Assembly: GCA_949752745.1 (NCBI GenBank)
Contig: OX457026.1
Coordinates: 78,609,256 to 78,673,255, forward strand
DNA: 64,000 nt
Origin: Protula sp. h YS-2021
Lineage: Eukaryota; Annelida; Polychaeta; Sabellida; Serpulidae
Direction: 5' to 3'
Below the pieces are notes generated by a model. That model was not told the DNA's origin, did not search any database, and saw only the letters and a list, made by a program, of their open reading frames with translations. How positions within the stretch are numbered: position 1 is the first letter of the stretch; each line of letters opens with the position of its first letter. This document shows positions 1 to 11,700 of this stretch, piece after piece. The position numbers and the translations under genes were made by a program.

Positions 1-1389
1 AATTTCAATGCTATTATAAATGCACGATTTACTAAATACTACTATTACACAAGAGCATTTTAAAAGAGAAGCATCCTTAAGAATGTTTTAGTAGCCCTTT
101 TGCAGAGAAACTTCAGCAGAAAGTGGCTAGGTATAGATTATGGATTATTTCAGACATACCGTTTAAAAAATAAGAATTAATTAATATAAAATACCATTAT
201 GTATTGTTGAAATAGTATGGATGCTGCCACATTCAGTAGTTGGTCCCATTTTTTATTTGTTTTTGTTTGTTTGTTTTTTTTTTCAGTTTTTGTTCTTGTT
301 TTTTTTTTTTTTTTTTTTAAGAACAGCGCGTGTGACAGAGCTGTGATGCCCAGTATCATGTTTTTGCTTATAGATTTATTTATTTATCTTTTTTTAACTG
401 CAAAATCAATTACCTGAAAATATTTTTAAAAAAATGGAAAACGCAACACATTAATCCAATTAACAATATTATTTAATATAGATTAATATTTTATACAGAA
501 AATCGTAATTTATAGCAAATTATTATTGACAGCATGGCTTCATTTTATAGCATGTGACACAAAAAAAAAAAACAAACAATATAATACATATCATTCATGC
601 CAATAAACAAGTGTCTTAATGATGTCACTTAAAACGTATGAAATCAGTGATTTGTTTCAATCAATAAATGGTACAAGATACATGTATCATTTTTTATATT
701 TTTTATATTGATGCAACTAATTGGAATAAGTAACCATTTATTATTGATGACACACAGTGTTTATTTTGTATATCAATAATAATAATTTAAAAGAAAACAA
801 AAAAGAAATTATTTTAAGAAAGAACAACAGCATATTTTCCGGTCTCATTGCTTCTTTTGTGATTGTATTTGTAAGATATTAATACGATATGTATGACGTA
901 GGGGTTCCCTTGTAGGGATTAGTGTTTAAGCTCGCTATCGAAAAACTCGACACTAACTATTTTTTGTGGGCACTTTGTGGGCTATTGCGAAGCTTTCGAA
1001 AGTCGATAACTTTTCAAATACAAGGAAAACGCTCATAAATGATATACTTGCAAGAGGGGTGTCAGTTCCCCAAGATCCTGACAACATGAGGTGTAACCTG
1101 AGTGTCATAATCTAAGATGATAAATGTTTCAATTTCACGGTTCAATTTTACGGACCTCTGATCAGCAAAAGCCTAAATCGATCATTTCTCTTTACTTTGC
1201 TTCGTTTTTTTATGCAAAGACATTATTACTATGTCTTATTATGTCGGATCGGAATAGGTCTGACACGAGCAATTCATCAATACATTCTGATTTTCATAAA
1301 TGATCTCGTGTCAGATACGAAAGAGGCACGACAGGACAGTTTGTCTGGCAAATTTGCATTTATCGGTTTTAAGTAATTTGACAGAACTG
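1..1389. other. Gene-free AT-rich DNA
   Basis: No open frame here looks like a gene. The stretch holds homopolymer runs, including a long T run near 301-318, and AT-rich unique sequence. A diffuse degenerate inverted repeat may lie at about 900-1020 (ends GGGATTAGTG and CACTAACTAT), but its boundaries are unclear. Confidence 0.6.
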
Positions 1390-1730
1390 CCCAGTAAACA
1401 TTCCGACCTCGATCCAACATCGTTTGAGGTTTGCGATATCCACCCCACCAAATTGCAACATTGATGCTTGTTGTGAGCTTCTCGTGGTAAGTCTTAGCCA
1501 TAAATCAACGTCTAATCAATTTAAACTAACATTTTTCAACTAATATTTTTCTACGCAACGTTCTATTCCCTCATGCGTGTATGCAACGTTTGAAACTGTT
1601 GTTTCTACCTCCATTTCCAACTTTTTCTCAACGTTGATTACACGTCGGTTGTTTCGACTTTTATCATCAACCAAATCAAATGGCGATGCGACGTCTCCAA
1701 CGCTACTGCAACGCCGCGGTGCTTACTGGG
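1390..1730. mobile_element. Non-autonomous TIR element, CCCAGTAAACA family
   Basis: The left end reads CCCAGTAAACATTC and the right end GTGCTTACTGGG, so the termini are imperfect inverted repeats. The interior is rich in CAACGTT and GACGT motifs (AACGTTGATT, TGCAACGTTTG, GCGACGTC) and has no ORF. Degenerate relatives with the same terminal TTTACTGGG lie near 12.6 kb, 33.5 kb and 40.2 kb. No convincing target-site duplication was found, so the superfamily is left open. Confidence 0.6.
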
Positions 1731-4494
1731 TATGTATTTAGAAGTGCGTATATTTTATGACACTTAAACATTGCCACATACGCAGGCAAATATTTTACAT
1801 TTTTGCCACAATATTCTGTTCATTCGGCACAATCGTTTATGGATGAGGAGCCATATTCATTATTTTAAAATGGCAGGGTCGGGTCTTAGCTACATTAAGC
1901 ACTGCAAACTGTCCCAGTCATTAGCATTTGTCAATTATGTAATGAAAACCGGCAGAGGAAGCTCTCAGTTCTGCAAAGAAAAAATATACATCCAAAAGGT
2001 GGAAATTAAAAACAAGTAACTATTTTGCAGAGGGCTCAAAACGAGAAAATAAGAGAAAAATATGACCAGACGTACGAGAGAATTATGGCCAAATTTGTGG
2101 GATTGAACGCCACTACTGGGTGGATCCATACTAAATGTTAAACTCACCAAATTATCTGTTTTTTAAACCAAATATTGGTTTTCAGAATACGAAAATACCT
2201 TTCAAAAATTGTAAACTATAATCTTTGTTATTTTACTTTGAGTTTAATATAAATATCTCTGTATTTCTTGTGCAATGGCCCTTTACTCTCAGAAAATCTT
2301 AAAATGGCACAGCTTTATCGGACTTGAGCTCCACATTTTATACAGTCTCAGACTAATTTCAGCCAAAATGTGTTATTTTTTATCTGATTCAAATTTGTTC
2401 TCTTTCAACGTGGGCCCACAAGAGACCGCAATCACAAAGGCAATCCTATCCCTACAACTTTTTGTTTGCACTCCTGTACAAGGTCATGTTGTGCTGTAAT
2501 CTGATTGGTCGATTCCCCAAGTCATTTATTTTTTAATGTTGACCACACCGCAAAAGTCCACAGAAACTGCAGTTATCTATAATCAAAAGACCAGCTAAGT
2601 CATGTGCATAGGTCAACATTCTCTTACTGGTCAGAAATTATCTGTGTTCACTCAAAATAGGTTGACTCAAATCTGTTAAATATCTACTTTAAAATGCTTA
2701 ATTTCTACCCCAACAGACAATAAGTTTACGGTGTATCACAACGGTGTCACTTAAACGTTATGACATCACATACACGACATATTTACGCCAGAAACTTGCC
2801 AATTGTATGGTAAGGCATCTTTTGTGCCTTTGAGATTTTCAGTTTGTTTTTCCTACACAAAATTAAAAATAAAAACAAAAACCAAAACAATAATGCTGGG
2901 ATCTCTACCGAGGTGTTTTCACAACTTTATCAATACGCTACGAGGTTAAGGAGGGGCAGTTTCTGACACCTACCGGGCTCCTGACAACTGCTGAATGTTT
3001 GTGCCATTCATACGGCACAGCGCTTGGCCTTCACTCAAGCCCTCTTCTTTCAAGGAGCAATTTGTAGCGGGGGGGGGGGGGGAGGTATGCGGAGTGGCCC
3101 TGTTCCAGCGACGTCAAGGTCAAATGGGGTTCTAAGAACGATTTCATACAGACTTTAATATTCAAATCTCCTTCAATGCAAATTTATTTTATTTTAATAA
3201 ATTTTCTCAAACTTAAAATAAACGTTCGAAATGATAAATAGTTTTATTAGAAAATTTTAATTTTAAATGTTTATATTTTTACCTATGAAAATGCCTTTAT
3301 TCGTTTTTTTCCTTTTACTTTCTTAAAAGAACATATGTATTGTTTTAACTTTCTAAATAATTTGCAAAATTAAGCCATACCATCCCCACACAGAACTGAA
3401 CGACTCAGTAAACTGCACTCTTAACAGCGAAAAGCATCTTATCTGGCTACGTAATGCAAACAATTTTAGACAGACATACTTGGTTAAACAGACCAAATGT
3501 TTTAATTCACTTGCCACGGACAAACGGATAGAAGGACACGCCGAAAAAAAAATCAATATGTTCCCCGCCATGTGCGTGTGTGTGTGTGGTAGAGGGGGGG
3601 TGGCATAATGAGCTCTCTGTGTCTCCAAATTGGTTCACTGTCCCTGATTTATGTTTCCGAACAGCTCCTTACTTCATTGTTAAGTCTGCACAAGTGTTCA
3701 ATGTGCTTCCGTTATAACCACAAAACACCAGAAAACCTCTCATTTTCTAAAAACAGTGCTGCTTTCTAAATTAGAACTACTATAAAATAACTAGTAAAAA
3801 TTACGTTAAATTTATTCAAGTCATGTTTATTGCTTTACTAGGCACACAACTTAAATTAGCTTCGTTTTCTCCGAGCTCAATGAGACACCAGATTTTGCAC
3901 TGCCAGGTGTAGTTCCTTAATGAAAAGATGGGAATAGACTGATAGATAAACTAGGCCGATTTGAAATCAAGACAAACGCAAAGACCCATCACGACGCAAT
4001 TCATGGCTCTAATAGGACAAACCGCAGCAGTTCTAGATCATTGCTGCATATTTTCTCAATTTTTTACACTCCTTTCAATTTCAATTTTTCGGCTCCTCTC
4101 TGATTGAGAGCTGAAAGCTGGTCAAACCCCTTAAAAGCTTAACTTTACATTTGTCCGGCAGACAATCTACATTTTTAAATGTGGCAAAAAAAAATCATTT
4201 TAGGGAAACTACGAAAATGAAAAAAATACAATGTTAGTTTGGGAGTTGTTAAAAAATTCTCCAGAGAGAGAGTGGCAACCCAAGTCTCCTTAATTAATCG
4301 CTTTATTCCACTGCTATATGCACAGTTGTTTTCGTTTAATCTATTTAATTGTAGCTACATTCTGTTGTTCAAAGTTTAATTTTAAGCGAAAATGTTTTCG
4401 CACCAGAGAATTTCTTTCTTTTCATAAAATTAGTCTCGGCTTGTAATAATGGGATTCCATTATTCTCAAAAGTTTTTTATGTTTGTGGAGTGTC
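1731..4494. other. Gene-free DNA, no recognisable feature
   Basis: Only short chance ORFs occur and none resembles a known protein. There is a G homopolymer near 3069-3082 and a short TG run near 3573-3588. I see no element with paired termini. Confidence 0.55.
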
Positions 4495-4832
4495 GAAGGA
4501 GGGGCACGGGGGAAGGAGGGGTATGGGAGAAGGAGGGGCATGGGGGAAAGGAGGGGTATGGGAGAAGGAAGGGTATGGGAGAAGGAGGGGCATTGGGGAA
4601 AGGAGGGGTATGGGAGAAGGAGGGGTATGGGAGAAAGAGGGACATGGGGGAAAGGAGGGGTATGGGAGAAGGAAGGGTATGGGAGAAGGAGGGGCATTGG
4701 GGAAAGGAGGGGTATGGGAGAAGGAGGGGTATGGGAGAAAGAGGGGCATGGGGGAAAGGAGGGGTATGGGAGAAGGAGGGGTGTGGGAGAAGGAGGGGCA
4801 TGGGGGAAAGGAGGGGTATGGGAGAAGGAGGG
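4495..4832. repeat. G-rich minisatellite, left half
   Basis: A tandem array of 17-18 bp units of two kinds, GGAGGGGTATGGGAGAA and GGAGGGGCATGGGGGAAA, alternating in a higher-order pattern. It produces long open frames in several phases, which are artefacts of the repeat and not genes. The same units resume at 9849, so the array is one locus interrupted by the Gypsy element. Confidence 0.9.
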
Positions 4833-4992
4833 TATAATATTCCTAAAAGAAAACTGATTGCTGTCTATTTACACAAACTTTATTCGTTCAAACTAGATGA
4901 CATGATGCGGGCTTCTCGCCCAGAGCGAGACTGAGGGTATCCCGTGGAATATACTCTAAATATAGAATATGGAAATACACCAAAACACTACA
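4833..4992 (-). repeat. 3' LTR of Gypsy element
   Basis: It starts TGTAGTGTTTTGG on the minus strand, directly after the polypurine tract. It carries an AATAAA signal (minus strand, around 4875) and an AT-rich TATATTTAGAG box. It matches the copy at 9689-9848 except for three substitutions. Confidence 0.92.
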
Positions 4993-5187
4993 TCCCTCCC
5001 CCTTTTAAAACAAAATTTCTGTACGCCACGAATATTAATCAAAATTTTGAGAATCGCAAACAAAATATAAATCTCAAAATTCATTAATCACCTTATGCAT
5101 TCTGCGTTCTAATCAATTGCTATCAGTACCAATTCACTACAAAAGTCCAAATACACATTTCTACATATTCTAATACACAAAGTTTAC

Positions 5188-8100
5188 TTAACGCCATGTT
5201 TTTACATCTGTTATCGGAACGCCGTATCTGTCTGGCTCTCTCCGATCGCGGACTGGTCGATGTTCTGTTTTATGCGTGCCAGATGTTACCAAGGTTTTAT
5301 CATTTTCATTTTCGGCTGTTACCAGATATGGTTTTACAAATGACGAATTTCGTTTGTATTCTTTCCCTTCCTTGGTTTGTACCGTGATTTCTGAGCCTGA
5401 TTTATTTTTAACCGTGACTGGCTGGCTTTCAAAAGTTGGCTGTAATTTCCCGTTTCTTTGATTTCGAATCAGAACATGATCACCGACAGCCAGATCATTG
5501 AATTTTGCTCCCCGTTTGTTGTCTGCGTAAAACTTTGCCGAAAGCTTGTTTCCCCAGTCTCTTTCACGGATACCTTCGTCTAGAATAGATTTGTCTGCTC
5601 TCATTTCTGGCAATTTAGTTTTTATTTCTCTCCCAAACATCATATATGCCGGAGTTGCCCCGGTACTGGAATGAGGTGTTGACCTGTATGCCAAAAGGAA
5701 TTTATTTAATTCGTTTTGCCATTTCTTTCCCTCCACCTCAGCACTTTTCATTGCTTTGAGAAGCGTTCTGTTTTGTCTTTCTACCTCTCCGTTGGCCTGA
5801 GGCCACAATGGTGGGGATGTCACATGCATAATCCCATGATTCCCCAAATAATTTCTAAATCCCTCGGATACAAAATACCCAGCATTATCCGTTTTCAAAC
5901 TGAACGGTAAGCCAAATCGTGCAAAAACAGGTTCCAAAACCTTGATGATATTTTCCGTTGTAACACTTCTCATCGCAACAACCTCAAAGTAACGACTATA
6001 ATAATCCACAATTACAAGTAATTGTTCTCCACTTGGCATGGGACCTAACAGATCACAAGCTAAATCTTGCCATGGTCCAGATGGTGGTTCAGCTCTTTTC
6101 ATAGGTTCGGGGACACTGTATGGCCCAACCACCTGGCAAGCATGGCATGTTTTGCAAACCTTCTCAACATCCGAATCCATTTTGGGCCACCATACCTTCG
6201 TGCGTAATAAATTTTTCATCTTAACAATTCCTGGATGACCTTCATGGGCCAAATCTAAAACTCTTTTTCTCAACTCTTGAGGTACTACAATTCGACTATT
6301 GCGCAGCAGTAATTTGCCCAACACGCACAGTTCTTCTTTTATTGCTAAGTAAACAAATTTTACTTTTGGTGGTAAATTGCAATTATCCCATTTTCCCGTG
6401 CTTACACATTCCCGCACTATAGACAACTCATCATCCACTTCTGATACCCTTTCGACCTCTCTGGGTGAAAGTGCTATTGGGACACTCTCTTCTGCTAATA
6501 CACTTACAAAATCGTATTGGTCACCTGAGTTATCTTTATTCCCAGAAATGTTCAGCCGTGATAATGCGTCGGCAATGTTCGTTTTGCCCGGCCGATAGAC
6601 AACCTTATAATCATAACCTTGTAGCCTAAGAACCCATCTTTCGATTCGGGCAGAGGGTTTTGACTTCGTACTGTATATACGTTCCAGGGGTTTGTGGTCA
6701 GTTTCTAATTCGAACTGGGTACCAAATACGTACAACGAAAATCGTTCACATGCCCACACTAACCCAAGAGCCTCTTTCTCAGTTTGACAGTATCTGCGCT
6801 CTACATCTGTCAGCGCACGCGAAGCGTAACTGACAACTCTCCAAATATTATCCTGTAATTGGACTAATACTGCGCCAATAGCTGTCGGTCCAGCGTCCGC
6901 AACGATACGAGTTTTGTACCCATATTTAAAGTAAGCCAAAGTTTCAGCCCCAGATATAGCCTTTTTCAGGCTATTGAATGCCTTTTGTTGTTCAATTCTC
7001 CATTTGAACACCACGTTTTGTTTTGTTAATCTACGTAATGGTTCGGATAACTCTGAAAAATTTGGAATAAATCGCGCTGAATATTGTACTAAACCGAGAA
7101 ACGATCGTACTTCAGATACGGTTTTGGGAGCTTGTGCATTTTGTATTGCCGCAATTTTCTCTTCACTTGGTGCTATGCCATTACCGCTTAAACTGTGACC
7201 AAAAAACGTCAATTTTGGTACTCGAAATTCACACTTTTCGGGATTTAACGTCAACCCGCTTTGTTTCAGACACTCTAACACTGCAAACAAGTTCGTATCA
7301 TGACTTTCAAGGTCACTGCCGTACACTATAATGTCGTCAGCGATATTTGCGACCCCTTTGCACGCACGTAACACGTCTCGAATAATGCGTTGATAATGCT
7401 CAGATGCACTAGTGATCCCAAAATTCAATCTCTTGTACCTCATCAAACCCCTATGACACACAAATGTTGTTACGTCACGACATTCTTCCTTGATTACAAC
7501 CTGATGGAAGGCCATTTTGATGTCTAATTTTGAAAAGACCTTTGCCCCATTCAAATCTTGTAAAATATCATCCACTGTGGGAATTGGATGGCGTTCGCGT
7601 TCGATTGCCTGATTTGCGAGCCGCATGTCGACACACACCCTCACGTCATTTCCCTTTTTTGGAATACATACTAATGGTGAGACCCATGTTGAAGGCGTAT
7701 TTGGGGGAACCTCCTCAATAATATCCAATTCCAGAAGCTCATCCAATTTTTTGTCAACCTTTTCCCTCAAACTATACGGGATACGACGCATATTTTGTGC
7801 TACTGGTTTTACCTCCCTGTCTATATGAAGCTTTAACTCGTAATCTTTAAGTTTCCCCACACCTGTAAACACTTCCCTGTACGATTTCAGAATGTCAGTA
7901 CCGCTACCCTCACGTACAATAGAACACACATTTTCCTTCCCTGGAGGACCAACTCTGAGTACGTTTAATCTCTCCGCGGTACTTTTACCAATTAAGGAAC
8001 ATCCGGTTCCCTTCACTACCACAAACTCATCTACGCACCTTCGATCGGTTTCTTTACAATATATAACACTTCTAAATGTACCACACGTTTCCATCGGTTT

Positions 8101-9246
8101 TTCTTGACCATATGCAAATAACGTTCGGGTCTCTGCTTTGGACGTGCATGAAACGTTTTGCCTTTTTAATGACTCCCATACGTTTTGATCCACAATATTA
8201 CAAGATGCCCCTGAGTCGATTAAAACCCTACGCATGCACACATTTCCCACTTCCAAATCAGTGTACCCGAATTTATTTCCTTGCGCACCAATGCAAAAAG
8301 CATAATTATCGTCATGTTTGTTTCCACCTGTGTCACTCTCATTGGTCACGTTTTGAACACGTGACTTCCGGTCGACGTCCTCCTGCTGAGATACCTGACG
8401 TCTAGGTTGGTTTGTTCGTCGACGTTGATTTGAAGTTTGACCTCGATGACGTTGATCTGACGTCTGACCTCCACGACGTTGATTTGACGTTTTTCCTCCT
8501 TCTTGACGTTGATCTGACGTTGACCTACAGCATGCAGCAAAATGTCCCACTCGCCCACATGACGAGCATGTAGCATCCCGGGCTGGACATATTTTATCTT
8601 TTGCAAAATGTCCCTCTCGATTGCAGCTGAAGCACCGTTTTGTACCTTGTTTTGAGCGCTGGGGTGGGTTACTACGCGCGGTTACTTTGTTAACCTGACC
8701 ACTCGGCTCCGACGACAAAGCCTTCATCTGCGATTCGACCGCTTCGAACGCTCGAGCAATATCCAAGTAATTCGTTAAAGTTGCTGTACCTGTTTTCTCA
8801 AGAAACTTTCTTCTTAACGCAGAATTGAAACATTTGTCAATCAACTGATCGCGCACCGTATTGTCAATATCGTCATATTCACACAATTCTGCTTGTTTTC
8901 TTAGACGACACACAAATTGATCCACGGTCTCATCCGATTTCTGAGCCATTTGGCGGAACTGGTATCGCTCAAAAATGACGTTCGATTTTGGAATAAAATG
9001 ACCGTCTAACATTGCAATACTGTCTGTAAAATTCTTCGTTTCATCACCGCCTGCTAAAGTGTAATACAGTTCTTGAAATTCCATACCTGCTGTATGCAAC
9101 ATTGTGGCTACTTTGCGTTTATCATCCGTAATGTTTTTGGCAGTTAAATACAAATTAAATGCACGTTTCCACTTTCTCCAGTTTGTTGACAAATTATCCC
9201 CATGTGGGTTAAAGTTTGGAAGCACCGTCAAATCGTTAGCAGCCAT
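5188..9246 (-). CDS. Gypsy gag-pol polyprotein, 1352 aa
   Basis: A single uninterrupted frame encodes the whole polyprotein. Residues 1-190 are a capsid-like gag region. Two zinc knuckles follow: C205-X2-C-X4-H-X6-C (unusual, normally X4 before the last Cys) and C227-X2-C-X4-H-X4-C. Next is a basic linker with four TS(D/N)QR repeats (243-275). The protease motif DSGA is at 344-347. Reverse transcriptase follows (FSKLDIKMAF at about 571, catalytic IADD at 635-638 where most relatives have YADD or YIDD), then RNase H. The integrase has an HHCC zinc domain (HEGHPG...CKTCHAC) and a D,D-35-E-type core (DYYSRYF, TDNAG, NGEVERQNR). No envelope-like ORF and no clear chromodomain are present. Expected products are virus-like-particle proteins and replication enzymes. 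No frameshift or stop is visible, so the copy may be competent or only recently dead. Confidence 0.95.
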   Translation of the reverse strand: MAANDLTVLPNFNPHGDNLSTNWRKWKRAFNLYLTAKNITDDKRKVATMLHTAGMEFQELYYTLAGGDETKNFTDSIAMLDGHFIPKSNVIFERYQFRQMAQKSDETVDQFVCRLRKQAELCEYDDIDNTVRDQLIDKCFNSALRRKFLEKTGTATLTNYLDIARAFEAVESQMKALSSEPSGQVNKVTARSNPPQRSKQGTKRCFSCNREGHFAKDKICPARDATCSSCGRVGHFAACCRSTSDQRQEGGKTSNQRRGGQTSDQRHRGQTSNQRRRTNQPRRQVSQQEDVDRKSRVQNVTNESDTGGNKHDDNYAFCIGAQGNKFGYTDLEVGNVCMRRVLIDSGASCNIVDQNVWESLKRQNVSCTSKAETRTLFAYGQEKPMETCGTFRSVIYCKETDRRCVDEFVVVKGTGCSLIGKSTAERLNVLRVGPPGKENVCSIVREGSGTDILKSYREVFTGVGKLKDYELKLHIDREVKPVAQNMRRIPYSLREKVDKKLDELLELDIIEEVPPNTPSTWVSPLVCIPKKGNDVRVCVDMRLANQAIERERHPIPTVDDILQDLNGAKVFSKLDIKMAFHQVVIKEECRDVTTFVCHRGLMRYKRLNFGITSASEHYQRIIRDVLRACKGVANIADDIIVYGSDLESHDTNLFAVLECLKQSGLTLNPEKCEFRVPKLTFFGHSLSGNGIAPSEEKIAAIQNAQAPKTVSEVRSFLGLVQYSARFIPNFSELSEPLRRLTKQNVVFKWRIEQQKAFNSLKKAISGAETLAYFKYGYKTRIVADAGPTAIGAVLVQLQDNIWRVVSYASRALTDVERRYCQTEKEALGLVWACERFSLYVFGTQFELETDHKPLERIYSTKSKPSARIERWVLRLQGYDYKVVYRPGKTNIADALSRLNISGNKDNSGDQYDFVSVLAEESVPIALSPREVERVSEVDDELSIVRECVSTGKWDNCNLPPKVKFVYLAIKEELCVLGKLLLRNSRIVVPQELRKRVLDLAHEGHPGIVKMKNLLRTKVWWPKMDSDVEKVCKTCHACQVVGPYSVPEPMKRAEPPSGPWQDLACDLLGPMPSGEQLLVIVDYYSRYFEVVAMRSVTTENIIKVLEPVFARFGLPFSLKTDNAGYFVSEGFRNYLGNHGIMHVTSPPLWPQANGEVERQNRTLLKAMKSAEVEGKKWQNELNKFLLAYRSTPHSSTGATPAYMMFGREIKTKLPEMRADKSILDEGIRERDWGNKLSAKFYADNKRGAKFNDLAVGDHVLIRNQRNGKLQPTFESQPVTVKNKSGSEITVQTKEGKEYKRNSSFVKPYLVTAENENDKTLVTSGTHKTEHRPVRDRREPDRYGVPITDVKTWR

Positions 9247-9688
9247 AGCGCTTTAGTTTCACTGTGTTTTTACACTTCAGTCACAGAATGACAGCTCTTT
9301 GTTTATCTCAGTGTTTTGACAGATGTTTGTTTACTTCCTAAATCGTGACGTCACTGGGAATCCTGGTTCCTGTAATCATGTGACTAATATCCATCCCACA
9401 TTGTCAAAACAGTTCATCTAATATCACCGAATATCTCCCTTAAAAATCACAATCCACTTCGCCCAAACGTAATTTATACCTATTTAAAGTCATTCGGTCA
9501 CTTTTACCGCAAGATATCCACAAACTAAGGAGCATTCGCCTTATGAATTAATGCATCCGGATCCACCCATCAAACAAAGAAAATGTCTCGTGTTACAATA
9601 AACACCTCAGTTTCTCGCTAATCCCTCATTTTCTCGAATCAAAATTTCGTCATCCCTTTCTCTATTTCTTTATAATCCTCGTCGCCAA

Positions 9689-9848
9689 TATAATATTCCT
9701 AAAAGAAAACTGATTGCTGTCTATTTACACAAACTTTATTCGTTCAAACTACATGACATGATGCGGGCTTCTCGTCCAGAGCGAGACTGAGGGTATCCCT
9801 TGGAATATACTCTAAATATAGAATATGGAAATACACCAAAACACTACA
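9689..9848 (-). repeat. 5' LTR of Gypsy element
   Basis: 160 bp, the partner of the LTR at 4833-4992. It is followed on the minus strand by TTGGCGACGAGGAT, whose TGGCGACG is in the place of a tRNA primer-binding site. I cannot name the tRNA with certainty. Confidence 0.92.
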
Positions 9849-9935
9849 TCGGGGTATGGGAGAAGGAGGGGCACGGGGGAGGAAGGAGGGGTATGGGAGG
9901 AAGGAGGGGTATGGGAGGAAGGAGGGGCATGGGGT
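9849..9935. repeat. G-rich minisatellite, right half
   Basis: About five units of the GGAGGGGTATGGGAGAA type, in the same orientation as the array at 4495-4832. This supports the reading that the retrotransposon landed in one continuous array. Confidence 0.88.
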
Positions 9936-10257
9936 AACGACAACAAGTGGTGGAAAAGTATAGCTATATCAGGCGGAGAAAAACCTAGAAACGGAACGGA
10001 ACATCTTTCGTAGAATTTCTCGAACCGGGAATGTGTTTCAAGAAAAATTCGTAATCGTGAAGGTCTGAACGGCTGTAGGATTGTGGGATATTTTGACTGG
10101 CAATTGGTGACGAGGACTCATCTGTAGCAAAAGAATGGCATATTACGTGTAATGAGAAGTATAACAGGGGTAAGTTTTAAGAGCTGTGATAGGTCGTCAC
10201 CCAGCCATGATATGAATCACATGCTCTTAAGTCAATGCTGCTGTGAAAATCTTGTTG

Positions 10258-10339
<82 letters not shown>

Positions 10340-11700
10340 ATGACCTCATTCTTTGTTCTTAGAGTGTGTTCATTTTTACTAGTACACTGTTATTTGAACA
10401 TAATACACTGATCTGAACAAAAGAGTGTCCAGGGAATGTATCCAGGCTGTGACGTATGAGAGAAACTGACCGTGACATCACTAATTCAACACCATTTAGT
10501 CGCTTTAAAATGGTGTCATTAGAATCGCAAAACTGACCAGAAGCAACGCAATTTATTTTAACGTTTCAAATGAATCAAAGAAAAAATCCCTGCCTTGAAA
10601 ACATAAGAACCAAATCATTCTGCAGCAAACGTTTCAGGCGGCATTTTTGCGACTGTTTCATTGCGTCATGACCGTTTCCAGTATGACATTATTTTTCACA
10701 CATTTCAGGTTAAGCGTAAATCACTGATTTGGTAGGCAGTATAACCTGTTTGTTAAAGATCAAAGTGATTTTGACTTCATTTTTACAAAGGGTGCCTTTG
10801 TGATCTGAACTTTTTTCATGTAGCATATGTTAACTCGGAAACCCTTTGCGATTTTGTCTTCATTTTTCGACTCCACACCCAACGCATTTATTTACATAAG
10901 AAGACATTGTTTCATGTTGGTATGTTTTGGTACGCAGTAGCCGAATTCAGACTATCTGTGTTGTGGTTTTTCTTACTTCATGCTTGTCTTGGTGCTCACC
11001 CCATACTGTAAATTAAAACAAAACGGACTAAAAACATAAAGGATAAAATCAGAGCATTGGAAATCTAAGAAAAATATTAGGAAGTGCCCAATAAGCAAGA
11101 ATACAAAGAGGGGATAAAAACTACAAAGAACTACAAAGTAGGAAATGAAAAAATATAAACTAAGAAGCCTGGAGTGTTAAATAATAATTAACGAGCAGAA
11201 AGAAAACATCAGAAAATAAAATGAACAGAATAGAAAAGAAAATGGTTTTAAGAAATTTAATAGGAACTAAGAAATTAGGGGTTGAAAATAATAAGTGAGG
11301 AGTAAGAAAGAAGAAGAAGAAGAAGGAGAAGAAACAGGCAATAGAAATAACAGTGACGACGCGACCTGGCTCCCGATGCATATCTGGATTTGTTTGTTTG
11401 TTAAAGTCGAAGCAACATCATTTCATGCAGGACAGATATCGGAAAGCGATGTTGAAAAGACGTTGTACAGTCGTCTGGAAAGGTTGTTGCACGGACGTTG
11501 GAAAATCCCATTCCTGAGATACAATGATAGCTCTTTTCCTGTACATTTTCTTCAAAAGTAGCCGAGGACAACTTGCACTCCCCCTCCCCTATTTAAATTT
11601 TTTAAAACATCATTTTTACTGTTTTCTTGAAGACCTGCCATGATTGCTACTTCCGGTGAGAGATAATATGATAACGCCGATTCCTCGGTTGTAACCAGAC
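9936..11700. other. Gene-free DNA with (TA)n(TG)n microsatellite
   Basis: A TA run followed by a TG run occupies about 10259-10337. A GAA-rich stretch lies at 11305-11335. The remainder is unique AT-rich sequence without convincing coding potential. CGTTG-type motifs begin at about 11410 and merge into the next feature. Confidence 0.6.

Larger units (their letters stand above)
4833..9848 (-). mobile_element. Ty3/Gypsy LTR retrotransposon, nearly intact
   Basis: The 5016-bp element reads on the minus strand: 5' LTR at 9689-9848, a leader with a primer-binding site beginning TGGCGACGAGG directly inside the LTR, one gag-pol ORF, a polypurine tract (AAAAGGGGGAGGGA on the minus strand, about 4993-5008), then the 3' LTR at 4833-4992. 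The LTRs are only 160 bp and differ at three positions by eye, so the insertion is fairly recent but not brand new. It sits inside a minisatellite; because the flanks are repetitive, the target duplication (perhaps GGTAT) is ambiguous. Confidence 0.93.

Noticed and set aside
4422..4934. Several overlapping long ORFs on both strands
   Set aside because: They are read-throughs of the G-rich minisatellite; the same peptide words appear in all frames.
10259..10337. Possible coding tail of tandem Ile-Tyr and Cys-Val
   Set aside because: Translation of a TA/TG microsatellite.
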